This document shows positions 17,536 to 27,248 of a stretch of 64,000 nucleotides of DNA, in pieces. A program made the translations under genes and the position numbers. The stretch comes from Deltaproteobacteria bacterium. Lineage in GTDB: Bacteria; Desulfobacterota; Desulfobacteria; Desulfobacterales; Desulfobacteraceae. Every line of letters begins with the position of its first letter. Position 1 is the first letter of the stretch. The notes beneath the pieces are model-generated. The model searched no databases and was not told the DNA's origin. It saw only the letters and a list, made by a program, of their open reading frames with translations. The DNA is taken from NCBI GenBank assembly GCA_027858995.1, contig JAQIBP010000088.1, positions 43,038-107,037 on the forward strand, given 5' to 3'.

Positions 17536-18939
17536 TTAAATTCCCTGATCTTCTCCAGATTCTTCTCCAGATTTTTCTTCAGATTTTTCTTCAAGTTTTT
17601 CTTTAGATTCTTCTTCGGGCCTTTCTTTGGATTCTTCTTCGAGCTTTGCTTCAAGTTTTTCTTTGGATTCTTCTTCCTTCTCTTTCAGCCGCTCTTCTTT
17701 ATCTTTTGCCAGAATTAATTTTGCCTCATCAACAATTTCTTCCGCCTTGGATTCTTCCAACTCACTTACTGAAACAATATCTTCAATGACTGCCTGTGCT
17801 ATATCTGCAATAGAAGAGTATCCACCTTTGAAAAGTGCTTCTGCCAAAGGTAATCCCACCTCTGAAAGTCTCATCAGACTGTCATAACCCTGTTTTAATT
17901 CACGGCTGTAATCCTCTTCACTGGTTACTTCCAAATGCCAGCCTGTGATTTCACAGGCAAGGGAGACATTCTGACCGCCCTTACCAATGGCTATTGCAAG
18001 ATATTCATCATTTACAATAACTTCCATGGATTGATTATCTTCATCAATAATCACCCTTGCTATTTCAGCAGGAGAGAGAGCATTACAGACAAACCTGGCT
18101 ATATCAGGACTCCACTGAACAATATCAATTTTTTCACCACGAAGTTCTTGAACAATGCTTTGTACTCTGTTTCCCTTCATTCCTACACAGGCCCCAACAG
18201 GATCAACATCAGAATCAGTAGATGATACAGCAATTTTAGCCCTTAAGCCCGGCACTCTTGCAGCCCCGCGCATAGTTACAATTCCTTCTGAAACTTCAGG
18301 AACTTCAGTCTTAAACAATTCAACCAGAAATTCAGGGTGGGTGCGGGACAGAAGAACCTGTGCTCCCTTTGACTCTTCTAATACATCCAGAACATAAGCT
18401 CTTATTCGATCCCCTCTTTTATAATTTTCCCTTGGCATCTGGTCTCTTGGCCTTAAAACTGCTTCTGTCTGACCCAGATTAACAATTATACTGCCCCGGT
18501 CAAAACGCTGAACAATACCATTTATAATTTTTCCTTTTTTATTGATGAAATTTTCATAAACAGCATTTCTTTCCGCCTCTCTCATTTTCTGAATTATGAC
18601 CTGTTTGGCTGATTGAGCAGCAATTCGTCCAAACTCTTCTGTGTCAATCCTGATACCAAGGCTGTCGCCTATCTCACACTCCGGATCATATTCGTATCCC
18701 TCTTCAATGGTTAATTCGCTGTCTGCATATTCAACTTCTTCCACCACCTCTTTAAAATGGAAAACTTCGACCTCACCACTTTTACCATCATAATGAACCT
18801 CTATATCAGCTCTGGCTCCTATTTTCTTTCTTGCTGCTGATACTATAGCCTCTTTCAGGGTATTAATAAGAACTTCTGCATCAATACCTTTTTCACGGCT
18901 CACCTGGTCAATAACTCTTTTAATATCTGTGATAAACAT
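17536..18939 (-). CDS. nusA: Transcription factor NusA
   Basis: A 467-residue elongation, pausing and termination factor. It has an N-terminal RNA-polymerase-binding domain (1-125), an S1 domain (about 135-200), two KH domains (about 230-345, with VGMKGNR and AIGKGGQNVSLA), and a helix-hairpin-helix-like segment. It ends in about 60 acidic residues with repeated EESKEKLEE units, an unusual low-complexity tail. It starts 3 nt after rimP stops, in the standard rimP-nusA-infB order. Confidence 0.96.
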   Translation of the reverse strand: MFITDIKRVIDQVSREKGIDAEVLINTLKEAIVSAARKKIGARADIEVHYDGKSGEVEVFHFKEVVEEVEYADSELTIEEGYEYDPECEIGDSLGIRIDTEEFGRIAAQSAKQVIIQKMREAERNAVYENFINKKGKIINGIVQRFDRGSIIVNLGQTEAVLRPRDQMPRENYKRGDRIRAYVLDVLEESKGAQVLLSRTHPEFLVELFKTEVPEVSEGIVTMRGAARVPGLRAKIAVSSTDSDVDPVGACVGMKGNRVQSIVQELRGEKIDIVQWSPDIARFVCNALSPAEIARVIIDEDNQSMEVIVNDEYLAIAIGKGGQNVSLACEITGWHLEVTSEEDYSRELKQGYDSLMRLSEVGLPLAEALFKGGYSSIADIAQAVIEDIVSVSELEESKAEEIVDEAKLILAKDKEERLKEKEEESKEKLEAKLEEESKERPEEESKEKLEEKSEEKSGEESGEDQGI

Positions 18940-18942
18940 TCT

Positions 18943-19431
18943 CTAACATTCTCCATTTTGGTGATCTGCAAGTTTTGCCCTGCTGATCACATGGTCTGAT
19001 ATCTCAATCTCTTTTTTATCGACTAACATCATAACAGAATCATCATTAACTGTTTCAAGAATCCCAACAAACTTTTTTTGTTCTTCAATCAACTCATTGG
19101 TCCAAATTTTTACTCTTTCACCCCTGAAACGATGAAAATCTTCTTTTGTATTTAAAGGCCTGTTGGGCCCGGGAGACGAGACTTCAAGTCTGTAACTGCC
19201 AATATGTTCAATTTGTACATCGATTAAATCACCAAGCTGGCGGCTTATATAAACACAATCTTTCAATGTAATACCGCCTTGCTTATCCATAAAAAGTCTG
19301 ACAATTTTTTCTTGGTTACTACTGGCAATCTCCAGATGAACAAGCTCAAAATTTTCAGCCTGACACAATGGTTGAGCCACCTCTTTAATTTGATCAACCA
19401 GCATACTCTTATATTTTTTTTCGTCTCTCAT
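18943..19431 (-). CDS. rimP: Ribosome maturation factor RimP
   Basis: A 162-residue RimP, needed for 30S assembly. It shows the CxxxSR-lGdliD block (CVYISRQLGDLIDV) and the YRLEVSSPGPNRPL motif that define the family. First gene of the rimP-nusA-infB-rbfA-truB cluster. The 180-bp gap before it holds a terminator hairpin and tRNA-Gly. Confidence 0.95.
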   Translation of the reverse strand: MRDEKKYKSMLVDQIKEVAQPLCQAENFELVHLEIASSNQEKIVRLFMDKQGGITLKDCVYISRQLGDLIDVQIEHIGSYRLEVSSPGPNRPLNTKEDFHRFRGERVKIWTNELIEEQKKFVGILETVNDDSVMMLVDKKEIEISDHVISRAKLADHQNGEC

Positions 19432-19472
19432 CTGTTCTTTTATTAACCATATATTGGTTTCACCCTTAAATA

Positions 19473-19494
19473 CAAAAACGGGCAGATGCCCGTT
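19473..19494 (-). terminator. Terminator after tRNA-Gly
   Basis: On the minus strand AACGGGC-ATCT-GCCCGTT is followed by TTTTG. It lies between tRNA-Gly and rimP, so it can end the upstream transcript before the rimP operon. Confidence 0.7.
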
Positions 19495-19610
19495 CCTACT
19501 ACAACATTAACAAAACCTTCACCCCAATTATTAAAGGTTCAGATCATATCTAACTCACATCAATGGAACCTAATCTACCATCCAGCTGCTTTACCCCACC
19601 TACTAAAAAC

Positions 19611-19686
19611 TGGAGCGGGCAACGAGACTCGAACTCGCGACATCAAGCTTGGGAAGCTTGCACTCTACCAGCTGAGTTATGCCCGC
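19611..19686 (-). tRNA. tRNA-Gly (anticodon UCC)
   Basis: A complete 76-nt cloverleaf on the minus strand: acceptor GCGGGCA paired with TGCCCGC, D-arm with AGCTGGTAGAG, anticodon stem CAAGC and loop TTCCCAA (TCC), T-arm GTTCGAGTC, and an encoded CCA. It sits between pheT and rimP. Confidence 0.95.
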
Positions 19687-19730
19687 ATAAGCCAGTCAAT
19701 ATACCAAGCCCTATCTTATTTGTCAATTTA

Positions 19731-22172
19731 TTATTCCGGCAAATCTGCATTAAACAGATCAATAATAGTTTTGGAAATATTAGTATGCAGCTTTTTAATA
19801 TTCTTCTCTTTCAGGGTTCTATTTGCAGCTCTGTAAACAACCCTGAAGGATAAAGATTTTTTATTTTCAGAAAGAGTTTCTCCTTCAAAAACATCAAAAA
19901 GAGAAACTTGCTCAATCAATGATTGCTTTTGTGTAATTTTTTCAAATTGATTCAAAATTGCCCCAATGGTTACTGATTTCTCCACAATAATTGTAATATC
20001 CCTTGAGACAGAGGGAAATTTCGGCAGAAGCATTGCTGTAATATTCCCATGAATCAAAGCCTGTAAAGCTTTAAAATCCAGGTCAAAAACAAAGGCATCC
20101 TGCTTTAATCCATAATTTTTTAAAACCTTTTCATTGATTTGTCCAATAGTGCCAATCAGTGTATCACCTGATTTAACCAATGCTGCATATCCATTTTTAT
20201 AGTATGGGCAGGATTGATCTTCAATTTTTTCAAAACTTAAGTTTCCAATTATAAGTCCTTGCAAAAGGCCTTCCACCACACCTTTTAAATCAAAAAAATC
20301 AAACCTTTTCTTTTTTGAATACCATGATTGATCAGAACGATTCCCTGTTATCAAAGCTGCAACAACTTCTCTCTCTTCAGGCAGAGATCCCTTTTGGGTA
20401 GCAAAAAAAATTTTACCGATCTCAAATAGCTTCAGTGTGTCTGCCTGAAGGGAAATATTTTTTTTCATTGTTTCAAGAAGTCCTGGAATCAAAGAACTTC
20501 TTAAGACTGACATCTGATCAGAGATGGGGTTTAAAATGGTTTCGACCTCTCTTCTTTTATCTCTATCAGAGAGGTTCAAACGGTCACATGAGTTTTCATT
20601 AACAAAATTATAATTGATAGCTTCAAAAAAAGAGAATCCAGTCATTATTGATCCAATTTTTTCTCGAAGAGAAACTTTTTTATCCAAAAGCTTACCTTTT
20701 GCAGCAGCCATGGGATAACTTGTTTCAATGTTATTATATCCCCAGAGTCTTGCCACCTCTTCTGAAAGGTCTTCAGGCCTTGTAACATCTACTCTGAATG
20801 AAGGTATGCCAACTTTAAGCCATGCTTCATCTGTTTTCTCAACTTTGAAATCAACCGATTCAAGGATATGTCTGATTTCATGGACATCTAAATGTGTACC
20901 CAGCCGGCTGTTAAGGGCATTTGTATTTATATCAATTTCAGGTTGAGCCTGTTTTTGAGGGTATTCATCAATAATACCCTTTGCAATAGTTGTTGTATTG
21001 CAAACTTGAGCTATCAAAGTTAGGGCTCTATTTAGTGCATTGACTGTACCTTCAGGATCAACTCCACGCTCAAACCTGTGTGATGCATCTGTTGCAATAC
21101 CAGTTTCCTTTGCAGTTTTTCTGATTGAAACAGGATTAAAATATGCACTCTCCACCAGTACTGTTGTTGTGGAGTTTGAAATTTCTGAATTTTCACCCCC
21201 CATTACCCCGGCAAGAGCTACTGGCCCATCACCATCACAAATCATGAGCATATCAGGTTCAAGTTTATGATTTTTGTTATCAAGCGTGGTGAAATCCATA
21301 TCACTGCCCATCCTTTTAACAACAATCCTTCCCTCTGCAACACGGTCAAAGTCAAAAGCATGAAGGGGCTGGCCAGTTTCCATCATAACAAAATTCGTTA
21401 TATCAACAACATTATTTATGGGTGTAAGTCCTATGGATTCAAGTCTGTCCTGAAGCCAGAATGGTGAGGGTTCAATTTTAACATCCATTAAAAGACCTGC
21501 AGAATATCTCGGGCAAAGATCAGGATCACTGATTTGAACTTTGGCAGAATCATGGATTGAAATATCTCCTATTTTACCCTCTGGCAGTCTATAATCCGGA
21601 AATGTTACTTTTTGCTCTGGTTCCGTGAAAGCACCAACTTCACGGGCTATACCAATATAACTCAAACAATCGGGTCTATTGGGAGTCAAATCAACTTCAA
21701 AAACAATATCTGAAAGCTTTAAAGCTTCTTCAAGGGGTGTTCCCGGGACAAAATTGCCATCAAGATCCATAATTCCTGCGGCATCTGTCTCAAGTCTTAA
21801 TTCAGCTGCACTGCATAACATACCTGCAGATACTTCACCTCTAAGTTTACCCTTTTTTATTTTAAAATCTCCTGGAAGAACTGCTCCAGGGAGTGCGCAG
21901 GGCACAAACATACCTCCATACACATTAGGTGCGCCACAGACAATTTGAATAAGTTCATCTCCGCCTGCATCAACCTTACAGACAAATAATTTATCTGCAT
22001 TGGGATGTTGATTTACTTCAATCACCTTGGCTGCTACAATATTATCAAGATAATTATATCTCTCGTCCACTGCTTCTACTTCAAGACCTGCCATGGTCAA
22101 TTTTTCTGCGATTACTAAAGGATCGAGATCAACCTTAATATACTCTTTTAACCAGTTTAAACTTACTTTCAT
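19731..22172 (-). CDS. pheT: Phenylalanyl-tRNA synthetase beta subunit
   Basis: An 813-residue PheT. It has an N-terminal tRNA-binding OB domain (about 40-150, with the NADKLFVCKVD stretch), the B3/B4 editing region (about 210-390), a B5 domain, a catalytic-like core and a C-terminal FDX-ACB domain. With PheS it forms the alpha2-beta2 enzyme that charges tRNA-Phe. It starts 2 nt after pheS. Confidence 0.97.
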   Translation of the reverse strand: MKVSLNWLKEYIKVDLDPLVIAEKLTMAGLEVEAVDERYNYLDNIVAAKVIEVNQHPNADKLFVCKVDAGGDELIQIVCGAPNVYGGMFVPCALPGAVLPGDFKIKKGKLRGEVSAGMLCSAAELRLETDAAGIMDLDGNFVPGTPLEEALKLSDIVFEVDLTPNRPDCLSYIGIAREVGAFTEPEQKVTFPDYRLPEGKIGDISIHDSAKVQISDPDLCPRYSAGLLMDVKIEPSPFWLQDRLESIGLTPINNVVDITNFVMMETGQPLHAFDFDRVAEGRIVVKRMGSDMDFTTLDNKNHKLEPDMLMICDGDGPVALAGVMGGENSEISNSTTTVLVESAYFNPVSIRKTAKETGIATDASHRFERGVDPEGTVNALNRALTLIAQVCNTTTIAKGIIDEYPQKQAQPEIDINTNALNSRLGTHLDVHEIRHILESVDFKVEKTDEAWLKVGIPSFRVDVTRPEDLSEEVARLWGYNNIETSYPMAAAKGKLLDKKVSLREKIGSIMTGFSFFEAINYNFVNENSCDRLNLSDRDKRREVETILNPISDQMSVLRSSLIPGLLETMKKNISLQADTLKLFEIGKIFFATQKGSLPEEREVVAALITGNRSDQSWYSKKKRFDFFDLKGVVEGLLQGLIIGNLSFEKIEDQSCPYYKNGYAALVKSGDTLIGTIGQINEKVLKNYGLKQDAFVFDLDFKALQALIHGNITAMLLPKFPSVSRDITIIVEKSVTIGAILNQFEKITQKQSLIEQVSLFDVFEGETLSENKKSLSFRVVYRAANRTLKEKNIKKLHTNISKTIIDLFNADLPE

Positions 22173-22174
22173 AA

Positions 22175-23182
22175 TTAAAACTGCCTTAAAAAACGAATAT
22201 CGTTTTCATAAAATTTTCTAATATCATCAATACCATATTTGAGCATGGCCATACGTTCGATGCCGACACCAAAAGCAAATCCGGTATATTTTTCTATATC
22301 ATATCCTACATTTTCAAAAACAGCAGGATGAACCATTCCGGAACCCAATATTTCAAGCCAACCTGTTTTTGAACAGATTCGGCAGCCTTTCCCCTTACAC
22401 ATTACACAACGGATATCGACTTCAGCACTTGGTTCGGTAAACGGGAAAAAGCTTGGCCTGAACCTTAGAGAGGTCTGTTTATCAAAAAACTGATGGATAA
22501 AAGTGGTCAAAATTCCTTTTAAGTCACCAAACGAAATGTTTTTGTCTACCATCAGGCCTTCGATTTGATAAAACATAGGGGTATGGGTAACATCTGAATC
22601 ACACCTGAAAACTTTTCCCGGTGAAATAATTCTTACCGGAGGTTTGGTCTCTTCCATAACTCGTGGCTGAGACGGGGATGTATGAGTTCTTAAAACAATA
22701 TTTTCAGACACATAAAAAGTGTCCTGCATATCCCTTGCAGGATGATATTTTGGAATATTCAAAGCCTCAAAATTATAATAGTCTGTCTCAACTTCAGGAC
22801 TTTCTGCAATATCAAACCCAAGCCTTAAAAAAATATCACAAATCTCATTTGCCACCTGGGTTATGGGATGGAGCGAACCTCTTTGAGCTGGCCGTCCTGG
22901 AAGTGTCACATCAATACCTGTAAAATCCTTACCATCGACACTCTCAAGCTTTGAAAAGGCATTTTTAAATACTTTTTCAAGTTTGCCTTTAAGAATATTC
23001 GCCCTCTTTCCAGCACTGGGACGCTGATCCTCTGGAAGCGCAGATATATTTCTCAAAAATCCAGTTAACACACCTTTTCGGCCAAGATATTTAATGGAAA
23101 GCTGTTCAAGCTGTTCTGAATTACCAGCCTGTTCTATACTCTCCAAAGCCTGCTTTTCAATATCAATAATATTATTCTGCAA
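22175..23182 (-). CDS. pheS: Phenylalanyl-tRNA synthetase alpha subunit
   Basis: A 335-residue class II synthetase catalytic subunit. Motif 2 is [18 protein letters not shown] (about 200-217) and motif 3 is [14 protein letters not shown] near the end. An N-terminal coiled coil (1-90) binds tRNA. A CxxCxGxGCxxC cluster ([11 protein letters not shown]) in the middle is common in many PheS. It lies 17 nt downstream of rplT in the infC-rpmI-rplT-pheST order. Confidence 0.96.
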   Translation of the reverse strand: MQNNIIDIEKQALESIEQAGNSEQLEQLSIKYLGRKGVLTGFLRNISALPEDQRPSAGKRANILKGKLEKVFKNAFSKLESVDGKDFTGIDVTLPGRPAQRGSLHPITQVANEICDIFLRLGFDIAESPEVETDYYNFEALNIPKYHPARDMQDTFYVSENIVLRTHTSPSQPRVMEETKPPVRIISPGKVFRCDSDVTHTPMFYQIEGLMVDKNISFGDLKGILTTFIHQFFDKQTSLRFRPSFFPFTEPSAEVDIRCVMCKGKGCRICSKTGWLEILGSGMVHPAVFENVGYDIEKYTGFAFGVGIERMAMLKYGIDDIRKFYENDIRFLRQF

Positions 23183-23199
23183 AACACCCTCTCAGATGG

Positions 23200-23550
23200 T
23201 TATAGTTTTGCTGTGGCAAGTGATGCAAGTTGGGAAAAAGCAGTGGGGTCAGAAATTGCAAGGTCAGCCAATACTTTTCTATCAAGTTCACTACCTGCCA
23301 ATTTAAGACCATTTATAAATTTACTGTATGACAGATCATTCATCCTTGCAGCTGCATTAATCCTTACGATCCAAAGTTTTCTAAAATCTCTTTTCCGTGT
23401 TCTTCTATCCCGATATGCGTACATCAACGCTTTATCAACAGCATCTGCAGCTGTGCGGTATAATTTACTTCTTCCGCCTCTAAAGCCCCTTGCAAGTTTA
23501 AGCACTTTATTTCTACGCCTTCTTGCTTTAAAACCTCTTTTAACTCTCAT
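23200..23550 (-). CDS. rplT: 50S ribosomal protein L20
   Basis: A 116-residue L20: the basic [20 protein letters not shown] start and the [21 protein letters not shown] core are canonical. L20 nucleates early 50S assembly and in many bacteria represses the infC-rpmI-rplT operon by binding its leader. A 189-bp gap separates it from rpmI, longer than usual. Confidence 0.97.
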   Translation of the reverse strand: MRVKRGFKARRRRNKVLKLARGFRGGRSKLYRTAADAVDKALMYAYRDRRTRKRDFRKLWIVRINAAARMNDLSYSKFINGLKLAGSELDRKVLADLAISDPTAFSQLASLATAKL

Positions 23551-23739
23551 TGTTCAAACTCCTCAACTCTTTATAATCTATATTTTTGCAACCAAACCTC
23601 ATTGCAAATTTGATCTCTCTCCATAACTGTTATGAAGCCCGGAATCACAACAAAGAATGAAACTTGATTAAAATATCTGTTCTCCTGTTTCCAGTCTCCG
23701 GTTTCTATTTTTTAGTCTCTAATTTCTAGTTTAGTGTTC

Positions 23740-23937
23740 CTATCCATTGGGCAGCAAGCGCCGGACCTCTTTTGTATTATCCTTACAAATCATCTGATCC
23801 AGCCTGTAAGATCTTTTTCTCTTAGTGGTTTTCTTGGTTAATATATGACTGGAATGGGATTTCCTGAATTTATATTTCCCTGATCCTGTCTTTTTAAAAC
23901 GCTTGGCAGCTGCTCTGCATGTTTTAATTTTTGGCAT
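23740..23937 (-). CDS. rpmI: 50S ribosomal protein L35
   Basis: A 65-residue L35 with the usual [20 protein letters not shown] start and the [12 protein letters not shown] block. It lies downstream of infC behind a terminator-like hairpin that could regulate entry into rpmI-rplT. Confidence 0.96.
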   Translation of the reverse strand: MPKIKTCRAAAKRFKKTGSGKYKFRKSHSSHILTKKTTKRKRSYRLDQMICKDNTKEVRRLLPNG

Positions 23938-23965
23938 TTTATCCTCTCCATATTTTACAATTTAC

Positions 23966-24012
23966 AAAAAAAGATGGTGGTATCTTATTAAAAACGCACG
24001 ATACACCACCAT
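23966..24012 (-). terminator. Candidate attenuator between infC and rpmI
   Basis: On the minus strand ATGGTGGTGTATC and GATACCACCAT pair with a 2-nt bulge, followed by CTTTTTTTG. This is intrinsic-terminator architecture inside an operon that must continue into rpmI and rplT, so attenuation is likely. L20 control of this operon is known in other bacteria; the link here is inference. Confidence 0.6.
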
Positions 24013-24091
24013 ACATTTACTTATCAAAACCCATGAACAAAACAGTGTCCATTGGCTTCTATATATTTTTAAGCACTTTTTCGGTCAGACA

Positions 24092-24613
24092 CTATTTAGG
24101 TCCCAAAATCATAGTAATAACCCGGCCTTCATTTTTAGGAGTCTGCTCAACCTGTGCAAACTCTTCAGTCATGGCAACAACCTTTTCCAAAACCACGTGG
24201 GCCTGCTCTCTAAGAATAAATTCCCTGCCTCTGAACACCATTGTAACTTTTACCTTATCATTGTTACCGATAAATTTTTCAATATGCCGGGCTTTGGTTT
24301 CAAGGTCATGGTTATCTGTTTTGGGTCGTACCTTTATTTCCTTTATCTGGGTACTTTTTTGTTTGCGTTTAGCCTCTTGCTTTTTTTTGGTCTGTTCGTA
24401 CTTGTATTTCCCAAAATCCATTATCTTGCATACAGGCGGATTTACCCCGGGTGACACCTCAACCAAGTCAAGAGCCTCTTCGCCGGCAACCTTTAATGCT
24501 TCGTCAATGGGCAAGATACCTATCTGCTCACCATCAGAGCCTATAACACGAACCTGGCTTGCTCTGATTCCCCTATTCACACTTGTCTGGTTCTGTCTTC
24601 CTCGCTTAACTAT
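24092..24613 (-). CDS. infC: Translation initiation factor IF-3, AUA start
   Basis: IF-3 with both domains: N-terminal VNRGIRASQVRVIGSDGEQIG and C-terminal RPKTDNHDLETKARHIEKF, TMVFRGRE. The first standard start is GTG 24580, but it has no ribosome site. AGGAGG at 24621-24626 instead sits 7 nt before an in-frame ATA at 24611-24613, which adds eleven residues (VKRGRQNQTS and one more) typical of IF-3 leaders, giving 173 residues. infC is known for starting at AUU, AUA or AUC, which lets IF-3 limit its own synthesis. The AUA assignment is inferred from spacing. Confidence 0.9.
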   Translation of the reverse strand: MVKRGRQNQTSVNRGIRASQVRVIGSDGEQIGILPIDEALKVAGEEALDLVEVSPGVNPPVCKIMDFGKYKYEQTKKKQEAKRKQKSTQIKEIKVRPKTDNHDLETKARHIEKFIGNNDKVKVTMVFRGREFILREQAHVVLEKVVAMTEEFAQVEQTPKNEGRVITMILGPK

Positions 24614-24702
24614 TTTTACACCTCCTGCAACTACATAATGCTAAATTAATAGAACAAGTATAACCCTACAATAATAGTAGCTTGTACAAAAAAATGCAAG
24701 CA

Positions 24703-25236
24703 CTATTTGTTTTGATCCCTTTTTATCTTTTTTTGTTCAAGGGTGTATCTCTCCAAATAACTGTTCTTCCAATACAAATTTGTCTCTTTATTAAAAAAAT
24801 CATAGAAAAGATCAAGACTTTTTTGCCGTAAGACCCCTGGAATAACATCAATCTTAGCTTTTGCGTATAAAGGGGGTAATTTTTTCAAATCACACTTAGT
24901 TCCACCTCCCATTGGGTCTTCATAGGCATATACTATTGTATTTATACCTGACAGGAGGATTGCCCCAAAGCACATCAGGCATGGCTCCATGGTTGAAAAA
25001 AGAGTTAAATTCCCAAATGTAATTGGTCTGCTGCCAGCTTCAATCTGTTTTAAAGCTCTTATCTCAGCATGATCGGTTTCACTGAAAATATGCTGACCAT
25101 TAGCAGTTCCACTCCTTGCGCCATTGGCAATTACTTTTCCAGCCTCCACAATCACACATCCAACCGGGAATTCACCCTTGTTAAATACTTTTTTTGCCTG
25201 TTCCAATGCCAGGCCCATATAATATTTGTAGTCCAA
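24703..25236 (-). CDS. Nucleoside/tRNA deaminase family protein
   Basis: A cytidine-deaminase-fold enzyme with the zinc signature HAEIRAL and the PCLMCFGA helix (177 residues from the preferred start). GEFPVGCVIV and NGARS match the TadA/guanine-deaminase branch. I prefer TTG 25236, which has AGAGG 6 nt upstream and begins MDYKYYMGLALEQAKK. The longer frame from 25290 adds 18 residues with no family match. It may be the tRNA adenosine deaminase TadA, but the GGGTKC segment near residue 130 differs from classical TadA, so a free nucleoside or base substrate is possible. Confidence 0.75.
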   Translation of the reverse strand: MDYKYYMGLALEQAKKVFNKGEFPVGCVIVEAGKVIANGARSGTANGQHIFSETDHAEIRALKQIEAGSRPITFGNLTLFSTMEPCLMCFGAILLSGINTIVYAYEDPMGGGTKCDLKKLPPLYAKAKIDVIPGVLRQKSLDLFYDFFNKETNLYWKNSYLERYTLEQKKIKRDQNK

Positions 25237-25380
25237 ATCAGACCTCTTCTCTTTAAAAATGATTTTGCAAAAATGCTCCCTGCAAAACAAATTTCGAACT
25301 GCAGTTATAAATGCTTACTCTTCCAACATCCTTTTTTGTTAGAAAATTGTTGATAAATAAGTTTCTATTGTGTAACAATC

Positions 25381-25404
25381 TTTCGACATGCTGTTACAAA
25401 AATA
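25381..25404. repeat. TCGACA-GCTG motif, copy 3
   Basis: TTTCGACATGCTGTTACAAAA closely matches the copy at 12643 (TCGACAAGCTGTTACAAAA), one mismatch over about 19 bases. It sits between divergent deaminase and dGTPase genes. Confidence 0.4.
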
Positions 25405-25470
25405 TTAAACTGATTTTCTAATAATTTTATTACATTTTATTAAATTTCAAGATTTATTCAATACTAATTT

Positions 25471-26580
25471 ATGGAAAAAGAAGAAATATACATAAAAAAA
25501 GTGGTCTCAAACAAAAATTTTTGTGTCAGGGAACAATTCCAGATTAGAGAAAAAAGTTTTTTATCAAAATTTGGTGCACTGAGCAGTAAAGCGAAACGTA
25601 GAGATGAAACAAAAAACAGGTGCAATATCAGAACACCTTTCCAGCTTGACAGAGACAGTATTGTATATTCCAACGCTTTCAGGCGTTTAAAGCACAAAAC
25701 ACAGGTTTTCCTCTCTCCCCTTGGTGACCACTATCGAACCCGGCTTACCCACACACTTGAAGTGGTGGAAATTTCAAGAAATATTGCAAGAGCCATGCGT
25801 CTTAATGAAGACCTTGCAGAAGCCATTGCTCTAGGCCATGATCTGGGCCACACACCTTTTGGCCATGGTGGTGAAACTGCTCTTATAGAGGTTTATTCCC
25901 CTCATTTTTCACACTCTGACCAAAGTTTAAGAGTGGTGGATTCCCTTGAAAATCGAGGTAAAGGTCTTAATCTGACTCTTGAAGTCAGAGACGGAATCCT
26001 CAAACATTCCAAAGGGTTTGGAAATATCATTCCGTCAACCCCTGGAGAGACTGCCATCACTATTGAAGGAAGAATAGTTAGGATAGCAGATATTATAGCC
26101 TATTTAAACCATGACCTTGACGATGCTTTAAGGGGCAAAGTCGTAAAACCGGCTGATGTGCCTGACATATGTGTTCAAAAGCTTGGGAAAACACACTCCG
26201 AGAGAGCCAGCATAATGATTGAAGAGTTAGTGTATAACTCTGGCCAAAAAAATGATAAATTTATCCTGAATATGGGCCAAGAGACCTTCAACGCAATGAT
26301 AATACTGCGCAAATTTTTATATGACAAGGTTTATAGGTCACCTGTAGTCCATAATGAATTTTTAAAAGCTAAAAAAATAATCATAGGTCTTTACAATTAC
26401 TTCTTAGATAACCCTGATGCCATGCAAAAAGAGCTGGAAAAAATGGAAATGGCTTCATGGGATTTTTCAAAAAACAAGCTTAAACGCTCTGTTTGCGATT
26501 TAATTGCAAGCATGACCGATCGTTATGCCCTGGATCTTTACTCCAGGCTTTTTTTCCCAAATCATTTTCCCCTGGCATAA
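25471..26580 (+). CDS. dgt: dGTPase-like HD-domain triphosphohydrolase
   Basis: A 369-residue HD-superfamily protein. It has AFRRLKHKTQVF (about 66-77), HTLEVVEISRNIAR, the metal-binding GHDLGHTPFGHGGE (about 126-139), and a later HD-partner Asp in RIADIIAYLNHDLDDA. This is the type 2 Dgt family, which hydrolyses dNTPs to deoxynucleosides and tripolyphosphate. Some relatives restrict phage by depleting dNTPs, but nothing nearby supports a defence role here. Confidence 0.88.
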   Translation: MEKEEIYIKKVVSNKNFCVREQFQIREKSFLSKFGALSSKAKRRDETKNRCNIRTPFQLDRDSIVYSNAFRRLKHKTQVFLSPLGDHYRTRLTHTLEVVEISRNIARAMRLNEDLAEAIALGHDLGHTPFGHGGETALIEVYSPHFSHSDQSLRVVDSLENRGKGLNLTLEVRDGILKHSKGFGNIIPSTPGETAITIEGRIVRIADIIAYLNHDLDDALRGKVVKPADVPDICVQKLGKTHSERASIMIEELVYNSGQKNDKFILNMGQETFNAMIILRKFLYDKVYRSPVVHNEFLKAKKIIIGLYNYFLDNPDAMQKELEKMEMASWDFSKNKLKRSVCDLIASMTDRYALDLYSRLFFPNHFPLA

Positions 26581-26584
26581 TATA

Positions 26585-27139
26585 ATGACAGCTGCAATCT
26601 TTAAACCCCTTATAAACCTTTTTGATGCAATGGATAAAACCTGGAATAAAATTGCTGCAGATTACTCTTTTCACTGTAACGGCTGTGAGGACAATTGCTG
26701 TAAATCCCTCTTTTTTCATCATACATATATTGAAAAACACTACCTGCTCCACGGTTTTAATGCACTTGATCACAGCAAGAAAGAGATAATCTTAAACAGA
26801 GCCAGAGAGTATTGCAATAAAACCTTTAACCAGGCCAAGGAAATTAAAAGCCTTAAAATATACTGCCCTCTCAATGAAAACAATCTTTGTCTCTTATACC
26901 GGTTCAGGCCAATGATATGCAGGCTTCATGGTTTACCCCACGAGCTTAACAGACCTGGATACCAACCTGTCAAGAGCCCGGGTTGCCATGCTGGACTATT
27001 TAATGATAAACAATATATAAAATTTGACAGAACACCTTTTTATGAAAAAATGGCTCAAATAGAAGCTGATTATGGAAAAGAGATTAAGATGAGAGGTAAG
27101 ATCAAAGAGAGTGTTGCTCAAATGCTGATTTCACAATAA
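26585..27139 (+). CDS. YkgJ-family cysteine cluster protein
   Basis: About 184 residues with the zinc/iron-chelating YkgJ pattern: CNGCEDNCCKS near residue 32, a middle YCPLNENNLCLLYRFRPMICRLHG block, and a late CHAG. The start at ATG 26585, 4 nt after the dgt stop, excludes 20 residues that only overlap dgt in another frame; no Shine-Dalgarno is visible, so translation may be coupled. Function of the family is unknown; a second member lies at 29102. Confidence 0.75.
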   Translation: MTAAIFKPLINLFDAMDKTWNKIAADYSFHCNGCEDNCCKSLFFHHTYIEKHYLLHGFNALDHSKKEIILNRAREYCNKTFNQAKEIKSLKIYCPLNENNLCLLYRFRPMICRLHGLPHELNRPGYQPVKSPGCHAGLFNDKQYIKFDRTPFYEKMAQIEADYGKEIKMRGKIKESVAQMLISQ

Positions 27140-27248
27140 CTGCCATGGGCAGACCTGGTCTTTTGCCAAGGTTTGTCCACAACACAATATCAAAGAGTTA
27201 TAAAATTTAATTTACTCTTTCATATAAATACTATACTACAAGGATCAC

